Assembly (NCBI GenBank): GCA_018398575.1
Contig: JAGTXZ010000005.1
Span: 248,001-312,000, forward strand
Reading direction: 5' to 3'
Origin: Ampelomyces quisqualis
Lineage: Eukaryota; Ascomycota; Dothideomycetes; Pleosporales; Phaeosphaeriaceae
DNA: 64,000 nt
Positions 1 to 11,725 of the stretch are shown one piece after another (within the stretch, counting starts at the first letter, position 1; each line of letters begins with the position of its first letter). The notes under the pieces were generated by a model, which saw nothing but the letters and a program-made list of their open reading frames with translations, had not been told where the DNA came from and did not search any database. Both the position numbers and the translations under genes were made by a program.

Positions 1-815
1 AGAGTTGGCCATGGCGTCGAGGGCACTAGGCTGATAATCCCGCTTTGTACAAAAGATATACCTCAAAATGTGGCATCATGAGCGGGTGCTAGTGCGGACT
101 TGGCTTCGTTTGTAATCTACTCTGCATGCAAAGAGAGCGTTTCAACTGTTCAAATGTGTCTGTTCCTCGTTGAATGTGCTGTGCTGGTACCAACCCATCT
201 GACGTGAGATTTGTAATCATTCAACACGTCATGTGAGAAGCGAACGCGGGATAGTGTGGTAGTGTCTACGGTTCTGTTTCTCGATTGACGAAATGCCGTC
301 CTGCAGGGTACTCAAAGCATGACAAGATGACTTTGTCCACGCACTGGAAGAAACGTGGTAGATCCCCAGGGCTACAGCAAACATGAGGTGAAGGACGCCG
401 GTCCATCCTCTCAAGACAAACAAGCTGCAACGGGGAAAGAGACATGCTTCGCAAGCCACGAAGCATGGTCTCGGCAAGTACGACTGGTAAAAAAAAACTG
501 CCTTCTTAGAAACCCAGAGAACCCATCAAGGAAAAGCCCTACAGAGCACCGAAACTGAATTTCGCAAATGTCAATGTCATGTAGGTATAGTGCACAGTGA
601 TTTTGAGCCCTTTTTTCTTTGTTTTGGCAAGGAACGAGAATGGAACGCCAGACGCAAGCGATTTGCATTCAGTGAGTCAGGGGAGAAAACAACCCAGGGC
701 TCGCGGAGCGGAGCCACGCTATAACGCCAATCTACACCATCTCGACTAAGCTCCAGAGTACTAAAACACAAGACCATGAAGGAAAGAAATGTACAGGACC
801 CAGACAGGTCTGTCA
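1..815. other. Gene-free stretch at window start
   Basis: I see no convincing gene here. The short overlapping frames on both strands lack domain-like composition. The part nearest 815 should hold the 3' UTR and polyadenylation signals of the IWS1 gene, which ends at 816 on the minus strand. A coding exon of a gene lying mostly outside the window cannot be excluded. Confidence 0.4.
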
Positions 816-2257
816 TCAACGTCTCCGTCCCTTGATTTGTTTCATTATATCCACGTTGCTGTTGCGGCTCTTGCCACCTTCGTTGAACACGACATTGCTC
901 TTGGGTGCAATGGTATATGTAGTGGGGCCAGCCTCCATGCGAGCGCGCTGGAATGCTTTGGGTGCTTCGAGCGCCTTCTTGCGGGCGGCGGCTTGTTGCG
1001 CGGCTTGAGAGGCTGCTTGGGTACGAGGGGCTGTAATTTTGCTGTCTCGTTGTTAGTATCTACCAAGTACAAGTGGTATGTGAGAGGAACGTACGAAGGA
1101 TCGTAGTCTGCCTGAGCGAACTCCTTCTTGCGGTAATCGTCTGTGCGACGCAGGATAGGTCGTGTCCAGTCTGTGAACAGGCGCTCGGCTTGTCGCTTGA
1201 TGGCCAATTCTGGCTTCTTGCTCTTGATGTAGAACATGATGACTTTGCCGATTCCAGAAGCTACGAGTGTGTCCTTGTTGATCGGCAGGCGCGCCAGCGA
1301 GGCAAACAACTCTTTTTGAATGTCGTATGCAGGAAGACTGCCGTCGCTCAGAGGTTCTAAGAAGAAGCGAACTGATTCGAGCAAGTTGACTTCCGGGTCG
1401 ACAATGGTGTCTTTGAGACTGTTCTTGTTGAGCAGGGCAACAACTTCGGGAAGGAGCTTGAGCTTGTGACGTGCAGGCTCGTTACGCTTGCGGCCTTCGT
1501 TGTCGGCTTCGGCGGCTTGGGCCATGCGGCGGCGCATCTCTTCGATTTCCTGATCGGCCATCTGCTCGAGATCAATTCCATCCTTCTTGCGGCGACGCGA
1601 AGAGCTGCCTTTGACGAGAGCGTTGATCTGGCGATCGAGTGCACGCTTCCGTCCTGCGAACACTTGTTAGTACGTGTGCTGGCCGGTGGATATACAATGC
1701 GTACGCTCTTCGGGTGTGAGGTTCTCTTCATTGTCCTCTGGACTTGCGGCTCGCACTCTGCCTTCTTTCTTCGACCGCTTGCTCTTCCGAGTGCCGTCCT
1801 CTACCACGTCGCCATCTTCGCCGTCCTTGTTCTTCTTGCGGCGCGGCTTGTCTGCGCGCTTCTTTTTTCTCTTGGGCTCTTCGCCCTCACCCGCGGTCCG
1901 CTTGCGCTTGTGCACACCAATCTGCTTGACCGTGTCCTCGTCGATGGCCTGCGCTGGGCGCTCCTCGATGGCAATGTTGTTCGCATCGAATTCGCCGAAT
2001 TGCTCGTCGAGCTGGTCGTCGTCCAGGGCATCTGACAGGACAGACTCGTTGTCTGACATGCCAGCCTGCACATGGTCGTCGGCTGGCATGTCCTCCCTGC
2101 CCTCTGTGACTTCCATATCTTGGTAGGGCTCGGCCATGGTAGGATTTGGTGTTGAGTTCTCCTCGTCCAACTCGGGGCGCAGCGGATCGTTGGAGTCGTT
2201 GCCAGCCTCGGGCAGGGGAGACTTGCTGTGGTCTTGGTCGAACTCGACGTCCTCCAT
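816..2257 (-). CDS. IWS1: Transcription elongation factor IWS1/SPN1
   Basis: Spliced model: exons 2257-1705, 1653-1095 and 1041-816, giving 445 residues. Intron 1 (1654-1704) has a CTAAC branch site. Intron 2 (1042-1094) uses acceptor ACGAGACAG just after TACTAAC; this acceptor, not the AG 11 nt further on, keeps the conserved Gln/Ala-rich tail in frame. Residues 1-180 are acidic and then Lys/Arg-rich, with runs such as KRKKKR that look like nuclear signals. Residues about 275-355 form the TFIIS N-terminal-like helical domain typical of IWS1 (ending DWTRPILRR). The tail ends in a basic GRRR. In the family the protein binds Spt6 and RNA polymerase II and acts in elongation and chromatin. The ATG at 2257 starts an acidic MEDVEFDQD, the usual kind of N-terminus. 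It is divergent from PCF11 across about 775 bp. Identity is firm; exon 3 rests on the splice choice. Confidence 0.9.
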
Positions 2258-3032
2258 GGCGACTGGTGGCGGCGCACAAGCTCCTGGCTGAGACACTGAG
2301 ATGGCTGGGTTGTAGCAGAACTGGACAGTGGAGCGGCGCTGGCAAGAAGATATCGAAAGGTCACAAAGAACTCGGGCACGTTGAAGGGTCGCGACTGTCC
2401 ATGACACTAGCCGCTAGTGCTCGTCTTGGCGTCAGGTCGCGCTAGTCCGTGCGTGTTCTCTCTTTGAACGCAACCACCGGACCTCACTTCCCCCAACCAA
2501 CCCTACGCCCACCCCAACCCTCACAATCGACTGCCACCACCGGCGCCGTTGCTGCTCACCCCCACAAGGCCGACCATTCCAGTGGCACAGATTCGCCAGC
2601 TCCCGCGTCCGACAACCGCGGCTCACCCAGCAGCTGTCAAGTATACCCGCCTCTCCGAGGCACACACAGCAGTCGCACGCTGTCAGCCACATCTTCTGGC
2701 TTGGAGGAGAAGGAGACGCATACAGTCGTGGTGGATTGCAGTTGCTGGAGGAAATCGAGTGTATTCACTGTCCCTAGCTTCACGAACGCAGTCTGTTCGC
2801 GGCACAGGCCAGCGAGACCATAGCTAGTTTAACAGAAACACTATCTTCCGTGTGTTTGATAGCGAGGCAGCACTTCGTCCATTTTGTTCGTCTGGCTCTC
2901 GAGATTGGCCTGCACCGGATTGCGACTCATCGGCCGCAAAGCAAACACGTCCATCTTCTCTGTTCTGCGCGCGCGCGCCACATCTAACCCCAGCACACTC
3001 CCCTCTTCTGACCCTGCAAACAATTGCCCATC
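2258..3032. promoter_or_regulatory. Shared divergent promoter region IWS1/PCF11
   Basis: This 775-bp stretch separates the start codons of two divergently transcribed genes and must hold both promoters and 5' UTRs. It is rich in CCACC/CAACC pyrimidine-purine runs (about 2470-2660), with a CT-rich stretch just before the PCF11 ATG (about 2960-3010). I see no clear TATA box and no credible ORF. Confidence 0.55.
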
Positions 3033-5285
3033 ATGTCTCTGCCGGCTGCTGAAGTGGCTGCCGACTTTCGAGATGCTCTGCAAGATCTGAGGATGAACAG
3101 CCGACCAGAGATTAGCAATCTAACCCTCATCGCCAAAGAGAACACAGAGTATGCACAAGCGATATCGACCGAACTCGAGCAACACATCAAATCGGTGAGT
3201 TTTACTCAGCTTGCTCATTTTCTCCACTTCCAGGGCCAGCTTCTACTCGTGCCAACGCGCCTGACCGCATCATACAACTAACAAGTCCCAGACACGCCCC
3301 GAATTCAAGCTGCCTGCCCTTTACGTGCTCGATTCGATTGTCAAGAACGTTGGCACGCCGTACACTGTCTACCTCGGCCGCAACATGTATAGGACATTCA
3401 TGGATGCCTACTTGGTCATGGATCCAGGCACACGAAAGGCCATGGAGGGTCTGCTGAGGACATGGAAGCAGCCTGTACCCGAGTCAATGGACCATCGTCC
3501 CGTCTTTCCTGCCGATGTGACTGGAGACATTGAAAACGCTCTCGCTAAAATGCGCACTGCTATCCAACAACAGGTCCAGCGTCCAGCACATGCGCTACCA
3601 GCTCGCCCGCCTACCACAGTGGCATGGAGGGACACAGCCACTCCACCACAGAATTTACCTCGATATGCGGCACCAAATGATCCCCGTTCGCGACCCGTGA
3701 GTATTCATGAAATACTCCACTTGATGCTCGTGCTAATCCATATTGCCAGTGCCAACCTCCGACTCCACAATATGGGCCGCCGATGCACTTTCAGTCTCCT
3801 CAGCAACAGGCCCCACCCATATCTTCAATTGATCTAGCTGACTTGAAGGCCGAAATTACTCAGTTGATCAGTGCCACTCAAGCCAGGTTCGCGACCAACT
3901 ATACTGACGCTTCCATTCGAAAGACACTGGAGGCTCTCCTTGGACTTAAGGCGATCCTTGATACACAGACACTTCCTCCGCAACAGCTTGATGCTGTTCG
4001 CAAGCAAATCCAAGCACTGGCGCCGCCTCCTACACCCACGCCTTCCTATCCTCCTGGACTTGTAACAGGATTTCCACCTGCGTCGTATCCTCCTCCAACA
4101 CCGACGAACGGATATCCTTCACACCAGCCCGTACCACCAAGCTTCCCACTACAGTTCCCTCCATATGGTACTCCAACTAACAGCGCTCCGCCCAATGTTG
4201 CACAGCTGCTCGCTAGCTTCAGATCACCAATGCAACAGACTCCACAACCCGCACCAACACCGCCTCCTGCTGCCGCTTTAACCCCTTCGTTGGCGGAGTT
4301 GCTAAAGCGCGTTTCGTCCCCTGCGCAACCATCTTCGGCCCCCGCGTCTGCTCCATTCCAGCCTCTGCCGTTTCAATTTGCACCGCCGGTATCTGCGCCA
4401 ATGCCACCTGCTGCGGCGCCCGCACCGTCTGGTACGCCAACGGCCAACCTTGCAGCCCTACTCGCTCAATTCAGCAAGCCTGGAGCTGCTCCACCGGCCT
4501 CATATTCAACAGCTTTGCAGAACACCCCAGTTCCGCACCCACCTCAACTGCCCATGGCCGCACCCCCTGCTCTTGGTAGTGCGGAGTGGCTTTTGAAAGC
4601 CCTAAGTGGCAACCCGGGCATACCGATGAATGGTGGTTCAACCGCGGCCCAGCCCATGGCGCGCCAAACATCTGCTCCGACTAATGTGATGGATCAGATT
4701 GACCTGACCATCGCTTCGATGAAGACACCGCGTTTCCATCTAATTTCTCGTCTGTACGAAGCGAAGCCCAACATTTGCGCCACATGCGGTCGTCGCTTCG
4801 ATGCCACTGCCGAAGGGAAGGAGAAAAAGGCTCGACACATGGACTGGCACTTCAAAGTCAAAGACCCCGACGCGAACAAGCGTGGTGTACATCGAAGTTG
4901 GTACATTGGCGAGAAGGAATGGATCGACTACAAGGAATTGGACGAGACTGCTTCTCCCAACGAGAGCGCAGCTACGACCGCCGCAAACAAACCCAAGAAG
5001 CAAGCTAAAGATCGATACGTCAGCGTTCCGCAGGATCCAATACTGCAGCACACTCCGTGTCCCATCTGCCAGGAGAAGTTCGAGACGCAGTGGAACGTGG
5101 ATGCGAATGACTTCGTCTGGATGGACGCGCTGCAGGTCGGTGGCAAGGTGTACCACGCCACCTGCTTTGAGGAATTCAGCAAGGGACAGGGTATATCGAT
5201 GCCGGGGACACCGGACTCGGTGCTGGGAAAGAGGAAAACAGATTTGGGAGGAGATATGGAAGGCAAGAAGATTCGGGCATTTTGA
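3033..5285 (+). CDS. PCF11: mRNA cleavage/termination factor Pcf11
   Basis: Exons 3033-3194, 3292-3696 and 3750-5285 give 700 residues; both introns (3195-3291, 3697-3749) are phase 0 with GTGAGT donors. Residues about 8-140 are the CID (RNA polymerase II CTD-interacting domain), including LYVLDSIVKNVG and RTFMDAYLVMD. The middle (about 190-500) is Pro/Gln/Ala-rich and low complexity. Two zinc-binding modules follow: CATCGRRF with a distal H..H near residue 530, and CPICQEKF with YHATCF near residue 626, flanking the region that in yeast binds Clp1. In the family Pcf11 is a subunit of cleavage factor IA, linking the Ser2-phosphorylated CTD to 3'-end cleavage and termination. The start is the ATG at 3033; the in-frame TTG upstream is not needed. 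It is divergent from IWS1. Confidence 0.93.
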
Positions 5286-6521
5286 AACACACCGACCAGA
5301 GCGTGAAAACCAGGCCGTCTCTCCAACCAGAGATGCAGTTCCGTAGATAGAACATTCATGCTGAAAAGCTTTTGACGCATAGCGTGATTCGGAACCCCTC
5401 GTGTTTCGTTCTAAGCTTGTTTGTAGCCCCGTCCTTTATTGACACCTACTTTACTCCCACGAGTAGCTACACCCAATCCACACAATTTCAATGTCCTCCT
5501 CCTTGGTTCCGCCCCCTTTGTACAAGCATACGAGAGAGCCTCATCCAACCCTTGCACACCACCCTCATACGGTAGTTGAACTCCTTGTCCAACCCCAGTC
5601 CTAACAACATACAACATGGACATGAAGCACCAGTCCACGCTTCGCACGTGTTATCACATAGTCAAGCCAGCCCCAGCATCAGACCCTGCATCTTTTTTTT
5701 TCTTTCCCCCCGCAACGTATTACAGACCGGGGGTTTTTTTTTTCGTGCAAGAGCGAGTCGCGCGAGAGACATGCGGGGTTTTAGCGATTTTGGGGTTTGG
5801 AATGGACTTTGTATCCGGGAATTGGACGGCGTGTTTGGCAGAAGACTTCAAGTGTGTATTTTTTTTGCGGCTTTTGTCGTTGACCTGGGGTTTTTGTTCT
5901 CGCCTCCCCTTTTTTTGGGGGGAGCGAGGGGGGGGGGGATGACGGAAAGGAAAAGAAAGGAAGTGTTGGCGTCGGCATGGAACTGTTTATTGATTTATTG
6001 ATTTATTTTTTGGGTTTTTGGTTTTTTTGGGGGTTTTTTTGGGGTTTTTTTTGGGAGTTTTTTTTGTTTTTTTGCAGACGTCTTCTCTTGATCTCGCGGG
6101 GCGTTTGGATCGAGTGGGTGAGTTGGTGTGTTGATCTACGAGGGCTATGGTAACTAGCTCTGGCCACGCACGGGCTGAAAGCCGTACACGGTCGGCTCCT
6201 CGGGCTGATGGGAATATATCTCGCGAGTCGGGGACAGTTGCTTGAACGACGGGTTCGCGACGTGACGTTGTCTTGTGCCGGACGCTTTTTCGGGCGGGCG
6301 TATTGGGAAAAACTGCCATGTTGCTGGATGCCTGATGGTCGAGCCAAGGCCGGGCCGCTGCGTGTATTCGCGACGCCGCGAGATGTAGACTCGCGCTCTT
6401 GAACGTCGGGCTCGTCTACGTGGAGAGCCTATACGTCCACATGGCCGGACGGAACGAAAGGACTGCAGGAGAGGGTGTTTTGCGCTTGATATATGCTGTG
6501 AAATGTGGCTAGTCACTGCGC
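5286..6521. other. Convergent intergenic region with homopolymer tracts
   Basis: The region lies between the 3' ends of PCF11 (plus) and the aminopeptidase (minus), so it should hold both 3' UTRs and terminators. No coding frame looks real. Composition is extreme between 5690 and 6080, with T runs, a G run at about 5930-5938 and a T/G tract listed separately. Confidence 0.55.
6004..6076. repeat. T/G homopolymer tract
   Basis: About 70 bases of alternating T runs (5-9) and G runs (2-5) on the plus strand. The minus-strand reading gives a Lys/Pro-rich pseudo-peptide that is only a by-product. It lies between two convergent genes. Several G runs of 3 or more could form an imperfect G-quadruplex; this is a guess from composition. 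Confidence 0.7.
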
Positions 6522-7697
6522 TCACGGTCCAGGTTCGCTGAAGCCAAGCTCGTACAAGTACCCCAGAATGAGCCGACCATGCTGGAGAACATGCTTGGGA
6601 TCAATATGCTCCATAGTATCGTCGGCTGTATGAATATGCGGATTGCGATACTCAAACGCCACCTCGAACACAAACGAGGCAGGGAATCCATTCCTGGTCG
6701 CAGATCCGTGGTCGGAGCACGCATACCCGCACCGGCTCTCGACATAGGTAATGTCGGTGTACTCGTTGATAACGCGGCCGAGGTACTCGTTCAACGGTGC
6801 GGCTGTGAAGTCGGTGATGAGGCCGAAGCTCTCGGGCTTGCCGGCGTCGAGAGTGGCTTTGGTGTAGCCGACCATGTCTTGCTGTAACATGGCCCAGATG
6901 TCGCGGCCAGCAGCTGCATACTGGTGGAAGATGTCCTGGGAGCCGCGCAGACCGCCTTCTTCGGCCGCGTACCAGTGGAACTCGATGGTGTTCTGGAGCT
7001 TCGTGGGGCTAAAGTCCGAGTCAGACAGCAAGACGCGGAGGGCCTCGAGGATGACGAATGTGCCGCTACCGTTGTCGTCGACACCGGGAGCTCTTCCGCC
7101 GGTGCGGTCGCCGCCGTTGATGGAGTCGAGATGGCCGCCGATGATGACGGTTCGGTTGCTGCGGCCCGGCACCTTGACGATGACAGATTTCTGGGGGAAT
7201 ACGTCGTGCGGGAACATCTCAGCGGTGACACCATTGATCATTGATGTCTTCACGACAGCAGCCACTTGGGTGAAGAGCCAATCCGCTGCTTGGGCGCCAG
7301 TCTCAGTCTCGCTGAAGCGCGTGTGGTAGGCGGAGAAGTGTTCAAGGTTCTTTTTGATATTATCCCAGTTGAGATTGGGAATGAGACGCTTGATGTTCTC
7401 TTGGTAACTGGAATTCTTGGGATATGGTGGCGGTTCCTTGACTGCACGTACTTCGGTGTTGAAGTTTGTGATGTCAAAGAAGTGGCTTCCGCAACCGCCA
7501 TTCTGTCATGTTATCAGTGATGTAAAGCGATAAGGAGTCTACACACGTACTGCCGAGAGCTCATATCGCTCGTCCTCGGTGATCTTCCGAGTCACTCCAG
7601 GCGCAACTTCAATCGTGAGAGCTCTAGGCTTGATCTGCTTCGGCTCCGCAAGCACAACGGTAGCGCAAGCTGCGGCGAGAATGGTCGCAACCTTCAT
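6522..7697 (-). CDS. Secreted M28 leucine aminopeptidase
   Basis: Exons 7697-7551 and 7502-6522 give 375 residues; the 48-nt intron (7503-7550) is phase 0. The N-terminus MKVATILAAACATVVLA is a signal peptide, followed by a propeptide-like segment, as in fungal LAP1-type enzymes. The zinc aminopeptidase signature is complete: GGHLDSING (about 174), PGVDDNGSG with the bridging Asp (about 190), AAEEGG with catalytic Glu and ligand Glu (about 228), YACSDHGSA (about 311) and NPHIHTADD with the last His (about 340). The Cys pair in RCGYACSDH matches the family disulphide. Expected role: release of N-terminal residues from peptides outside the cell or in the vacuole. No other upstream ATG is in frame with exon 2, so the spliced signal-peptide exon decides the start. 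Confidence 0.93.
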
Positions 7698-7797
7698 TTT
7701 GACACACGACAAGGAGTTCCAAGGAAAGATTTGGCAGTCGCTAGAAGCTGATGAGACACATGTGTTATGTTATTTACCAGCGTACCTTTTATACACT

Positions 7798-8433
7798 CTA
7801 TCGCGGACAGGCTTGGCCATGCTCCTCCCAGCATATCGTCCGCAGTGTACTGCTGTCATTCGGGGTCGTACCAAGCACAACCATCCACAGGAACACGACT
7901 GCTGCACCAATGAGTTGCTGAGAATTATCTAGGGCACAATTTAGGATGGTCTCGTCGCCGCGGTTGATTCTTGACAGCTTCCTCATGCGGAGTAGCGCCG
8001 CCTGGCATTCTTCACGGTGAGCAGATATACGTTTCAAAAACAAGGTTGAACCTCCTCTTTGCCAATCAGATATCTGAACACACTCTTCCATGTTCTTTTG
8101 GAGTGTGTGTATGTGCGATGAGAAGCTCTTGGTATCGACGCAAGGGCGGATGATGTGGGCGCTAGGCCAGCCATCGCCACTGCTTCCGCGAAATTTCCAG
8201 TCTCTGTCGTGTCGCCATGTCGTTGTTAGGAGGCTGAGTACTATGTAGACAAATATAGCTTCCACACGTATCGACTCCCAGGTGTGATTCCATCGATGCA
8301 CCAAGATCAAGATACTAACCTCAATTCGATCTTTTGACAGCTGCTAGCAAATGTGCCACCTGGAAAGAATCCAGATGGGTAACACCAGGACAAAGATCAT
8401 GAACAAGAAGCTTTCTGGAAGAGTTGATTGCAT
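7798..8433 (-). pseudogene. Possible CVNH-like secreted protein fragment, uncertain
   Basis: This is a tentative call. On the minus strand an ATG at 8433 opens a short hydrophobic, signal-like peptide (SFLFMIFVLVLPIWILS) that soon hits TAG. In the neighbouring frame at the same place reads GGTFASSCQKIEL, which resembles the GxFxxSCxxIxL start of cyanovirin-N homology (CVNH) domains. A good intron follows (8204-8319: donor GTTAGT, CCTAAC branch, acceptor CGACAG). Downstream the frame stays open to 7798 and carries a possible membrane segment (IGAAVVFLWMVVLG). The join between signal and domain needs a one-base shift, so this may be a frameshifted pseudogene, or my exon 1 may be wrong. It lies about 100 bp upstream of the aminopeptidase start on the same strand. 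Confidence 0.25.
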
Positions 8434-8544
8434 CGAGTGTCGAGTAAACAGAGGATAATCCTGACTTATGTAGTCCTGAACCGTAGGAGTCACATGATCT
8501 CCTAGGCTACCTGCCTCTATTCCCCAACAAAAAAGCGACCACAA

Positions 8545-11500
8545 TGCCTGTCGCTTCCCGCCTCGAAAGACAAAGCTGCTCCAAGTTCCATCCTATCAAA
8601 AAGCGGTGTGTTCCGTGGTCTTTGCCGCAAATGTACAACATAGCTCTTTACTTGTAATCATACGCATTGCTTTTTACGTGCACTATTCCTGAAATTCTGT
8701 TCTTTCTTTTGAAATTTAGTAGCGCTATTCGATTGAAAGTCCAAAGAACGGTACACGTTCTTTCTTTTTCATATAAGAGAGAGATGAAAGAACGAAGAAA
8801 GGAAAGGCGCATAGAGAGATATGACGAAAGTAGTGTGTACCATTTACCATTTTGTTAGGCGGATAAGATTGCAACGACGGCTACAGATTCAGCGGGGTTT
8901 TACCTTCTAGTTCATGGATGGGTTTGTAGGCAATGTTGCGGGGTCTGAACATGTAGCAACGCGAGAGAGTATAAATGTATCCATGTCTCACTTTCGTGGC
9001 GCATTCTGTACGCGCGGATATGAAGTAGTGTCATTGTCATTACGGAGTACACCTTGGCAGATCAGACGGAGGATTTAGGCAAGGTTGCTGCCAATCTTGA
9101 TTGATCGTCTGGTCGTTCGTCACAAGGAGCTTACCGGTGCACGTAAGGCTGGCGGAGTTGCTTGGCAGCGACGTACGAAAATTCGTCAGGATGATCCCGG
9201 GGATACACAAATGATGGTGAGCTGCATGTGCGACTTTCCAAGACAGACGGGACGTTGTCGTGTGACACAGGTGACAGAGGGCTGTACGCATAATCATTTC
9301 CAATGCTTGGCGCGCCCCGGGGCATGTCGCGCTGCGCTGAGTGACACCTCACAGGAATGCGCGGCAGGGGGGGCGTTGCAACTGAGCAGCTACGGAGCGA
9401 AAAGTGAGGTTGACATGTTCCAGATTGCCGCCTGTCACACGGTGAAATGATGGGAGCTGTTACGGATACTGTACGCAGTGATGAACAAAAGCTTTGGGAC
9501 AAGATATTGTTTCAACAAGGCTGGTCCCTTGTTGGATACGGCTAACTGGAGACTGCAAAAGCATTGCGGCAAATGGCGCCTCACGATAAGACAGATGTCT
9601 TGATCAAAGCTTAGCGGGTGATTATGGCAACCGGCCGCGCAATCATGGATGTCGTAAGTACAGTCTGCAGCTGCGCAATGCGACAGAGGACCACGGTTTG
9701 AGACCGGAGAAGAGGATCCGTGGCGCCTTGGGTGGTATCACTGAAGTTCATTCAAGTGCACAGGCGGTGGGAACCGGTGTCAAATATGGTCGCAATCAAG
9801 AGAAGCAACAATATCGATCGACTTGCTTGGGATGCAGTTTGCGGAGTGGAGGATGGGAGTGGTCTTGGCTGCCAAGGGATCTGCACAACTCTGTGGCCCC
9901 GTCTTCGTCCCGCGTACACCAAGATCTGCCATGTCGCAAACTGTACACCAGGGAGCGCGGTGGATGATGGTCGCCAAGACAGTGTTGTTTCGAGTTGCTC
10001 CAGCATAGGCCTGTTCAACCAAGGGCTTCCAAGAACGTACGAGTACATGCGGCATTTTGAGCGAGTGACTGAAAGTGTCTTGAGACTGGAGTGGTCGACC
10101 TGAGGCATCATCATGCACAGAGGCGTCCAGTGACGTGTTCACAGCACTTTTTTACATTCTGGGTACCGTTTCAGGCTGACAAGAGAAAGCTTCTGCCGAT
10201 CCGGCTATGTTTCCTCGCATCTACGTAGCGGCTGCACGGAAGGCAGTTCCATGGAGCGAAGCAACGCCGCGGGGGGAATGCGGAGAAACTCAAGCGATTG
10301 CATTGTTCGTGATGTGCGTCAGGTAAGGTCGCAGTTGGAACCAGACGAAACAATGGGTGTCCAAGGTGATGGCGGTGGTGGATTCCCGATCTACAGTGGC
10401 TGGGCGTGAAACGGCGGACCGACACCGAGACGGACACGGCGACGCATCGGCAGTGAGATTGCATGTGGGGGGCTGGACGTCACGTGGGCTGGGTGGTTCG
10501 CAGCTACCGTGTTGGGAGGACATGGAAGCGGTGAGGCTGACAATACGAGAGCCTGTCATTGGCGGGCTGGTCGCCCCGGCAACTTGGCGGCTCAGAGGCT
10601 GATTGGACCGAGGGAGGTGGACTAAGCATGGGTCAAATTGCTTTGACGCACTGGCTGAGTATGTACGGAGTAGGTACTGTGAAGGGGCAGGCCGGGGTTT
10701 GCAGTCTGCCAGGGCCCAGCACTGAGCAGCACCGAGTACGGAGTATGGAGTCATGACTTGGGGTCAGTTTGGGGGTGTTTCTTCCCCTGGCCGAGTGCCG
10801 ACAGGTGACAGAGCGGCTACAGTGCTGGCATCTGTGCATGGCCCGTGCGTCGTCGTGGGTCGAATTACGAGAATGATGAATTGTGGGCTGTGAAAATTGG
10901 GAATCTCCCCCATGAGCCTCACGCGCGGCGGCGTGGAAAATGCCTCGTCGCACCGTGGGCCAAGGTGCGAAGCTTTTGTCACGCAGCGCGCCTAAGCTTG
11001 ATGCAGCTGGCGGCGGTGCAGGCAGGCTGCCGCGAGCGCTGAGAGCCTGAGAGCCTGAGGGTCACCGAGTCGACCGTGGCGCTGCTTCATCTCTGGTCTG
11101 CCGCTTGCGGACGCGCTACCCGGGCGCGCCATGGTAGGCCGTGTTTTGCATTCTTGCGCGCGCGCTGGACGACAGAGAGAGAGAGAGAGAGCTTCGCAAC
11201 AAACAAGACACCGGAGTACAAGACACCGGAATACGTGCTGCGCGGCTCGCCTGCACGCCCGCCGTCGTATCGTCGGCGCACCCCTCGCGGCCGTGGGCTC
11301 GGCGTGGAGGCAGGCAGGCAGGCAGTTGGGCCGCCCATCGCTGCCGCTTCCAGTGCTAGCCGCTGCATCATCGCGCGCCGCACGGGCCTCCGCGCCGGCC
11401 ATCAAACAATTGTCGAAGCTCCGGCGGGCTCGGCTTCCCCCCTCAAGGGCCCCAACCACTGAGAGCTTCTTTGCGCGATTTACATCCAGACGACTAGGGT

Positions 11501-11550
11501 CGGTGCGAGCTCAGAATTTTCCTGGCTCGCCGGCTGCACTGTCCAGCGCC
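8545..11550. other. Long gene-free stretch upstream of PMA1
   Basis: About 3 kb without a credible gene. The left part (8545-9060) is moderately AT-rich. From about 9900 to 11500 it is GC-rich, so overlapping frames arise on both strands by chance; none shows a domain, signal peptide or plausible splice pattern. A short (GA)n run sits at about 11175-11190. Long upstream regions are plausible for a strongly expressed gene such as PMA1, so part of this may be its promoter. Confidence 0.45.
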
Positions 11551-11725
11551 GCTATATAGCTCGCGCCTGCCCCCATTGCCAGTTTCCCCCAGTGGAGGCC
11601 TCGCTCGCAGTTACCTACGCTGAGCTTGCTCGACCTTCGACCACCACACCCACCACCCCGTCGCCCCGGAGAAGCCTTCCACTGTCCCCCCCCGTCCCTC
11701 CTAATAGCAGCATTCTTTTCCCAGC
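11551..11725 (+). promoter_or_regulatory. PMA1 core promoter and 5' leader
   Basis: A TATA-like CTATATAG sits at 11552-11559, about 170 bp before the PMA1 ATG. It is followed by a C-rich pyrimidine stretch (about 11640-11720, with runs of C and CT). TATA plus CT-rich leader is common in highly expressed fungal genes. The functional assignment is inference. Confidence 0.5.

Noticed and set aside
1674..2126. Ser-rich plus-strand frame overlapping the IWS1 gene
   Set aside because: Antisense to the Lys/Asp/Glu-rich N-terminus of IWS1.
9040..11462. Several frames of 90-155 codons on both strands
   Set aside because: GC-rich DNA makes long chance frames; they overlap on both strands and show no domains, signal peptides or splice pattern.
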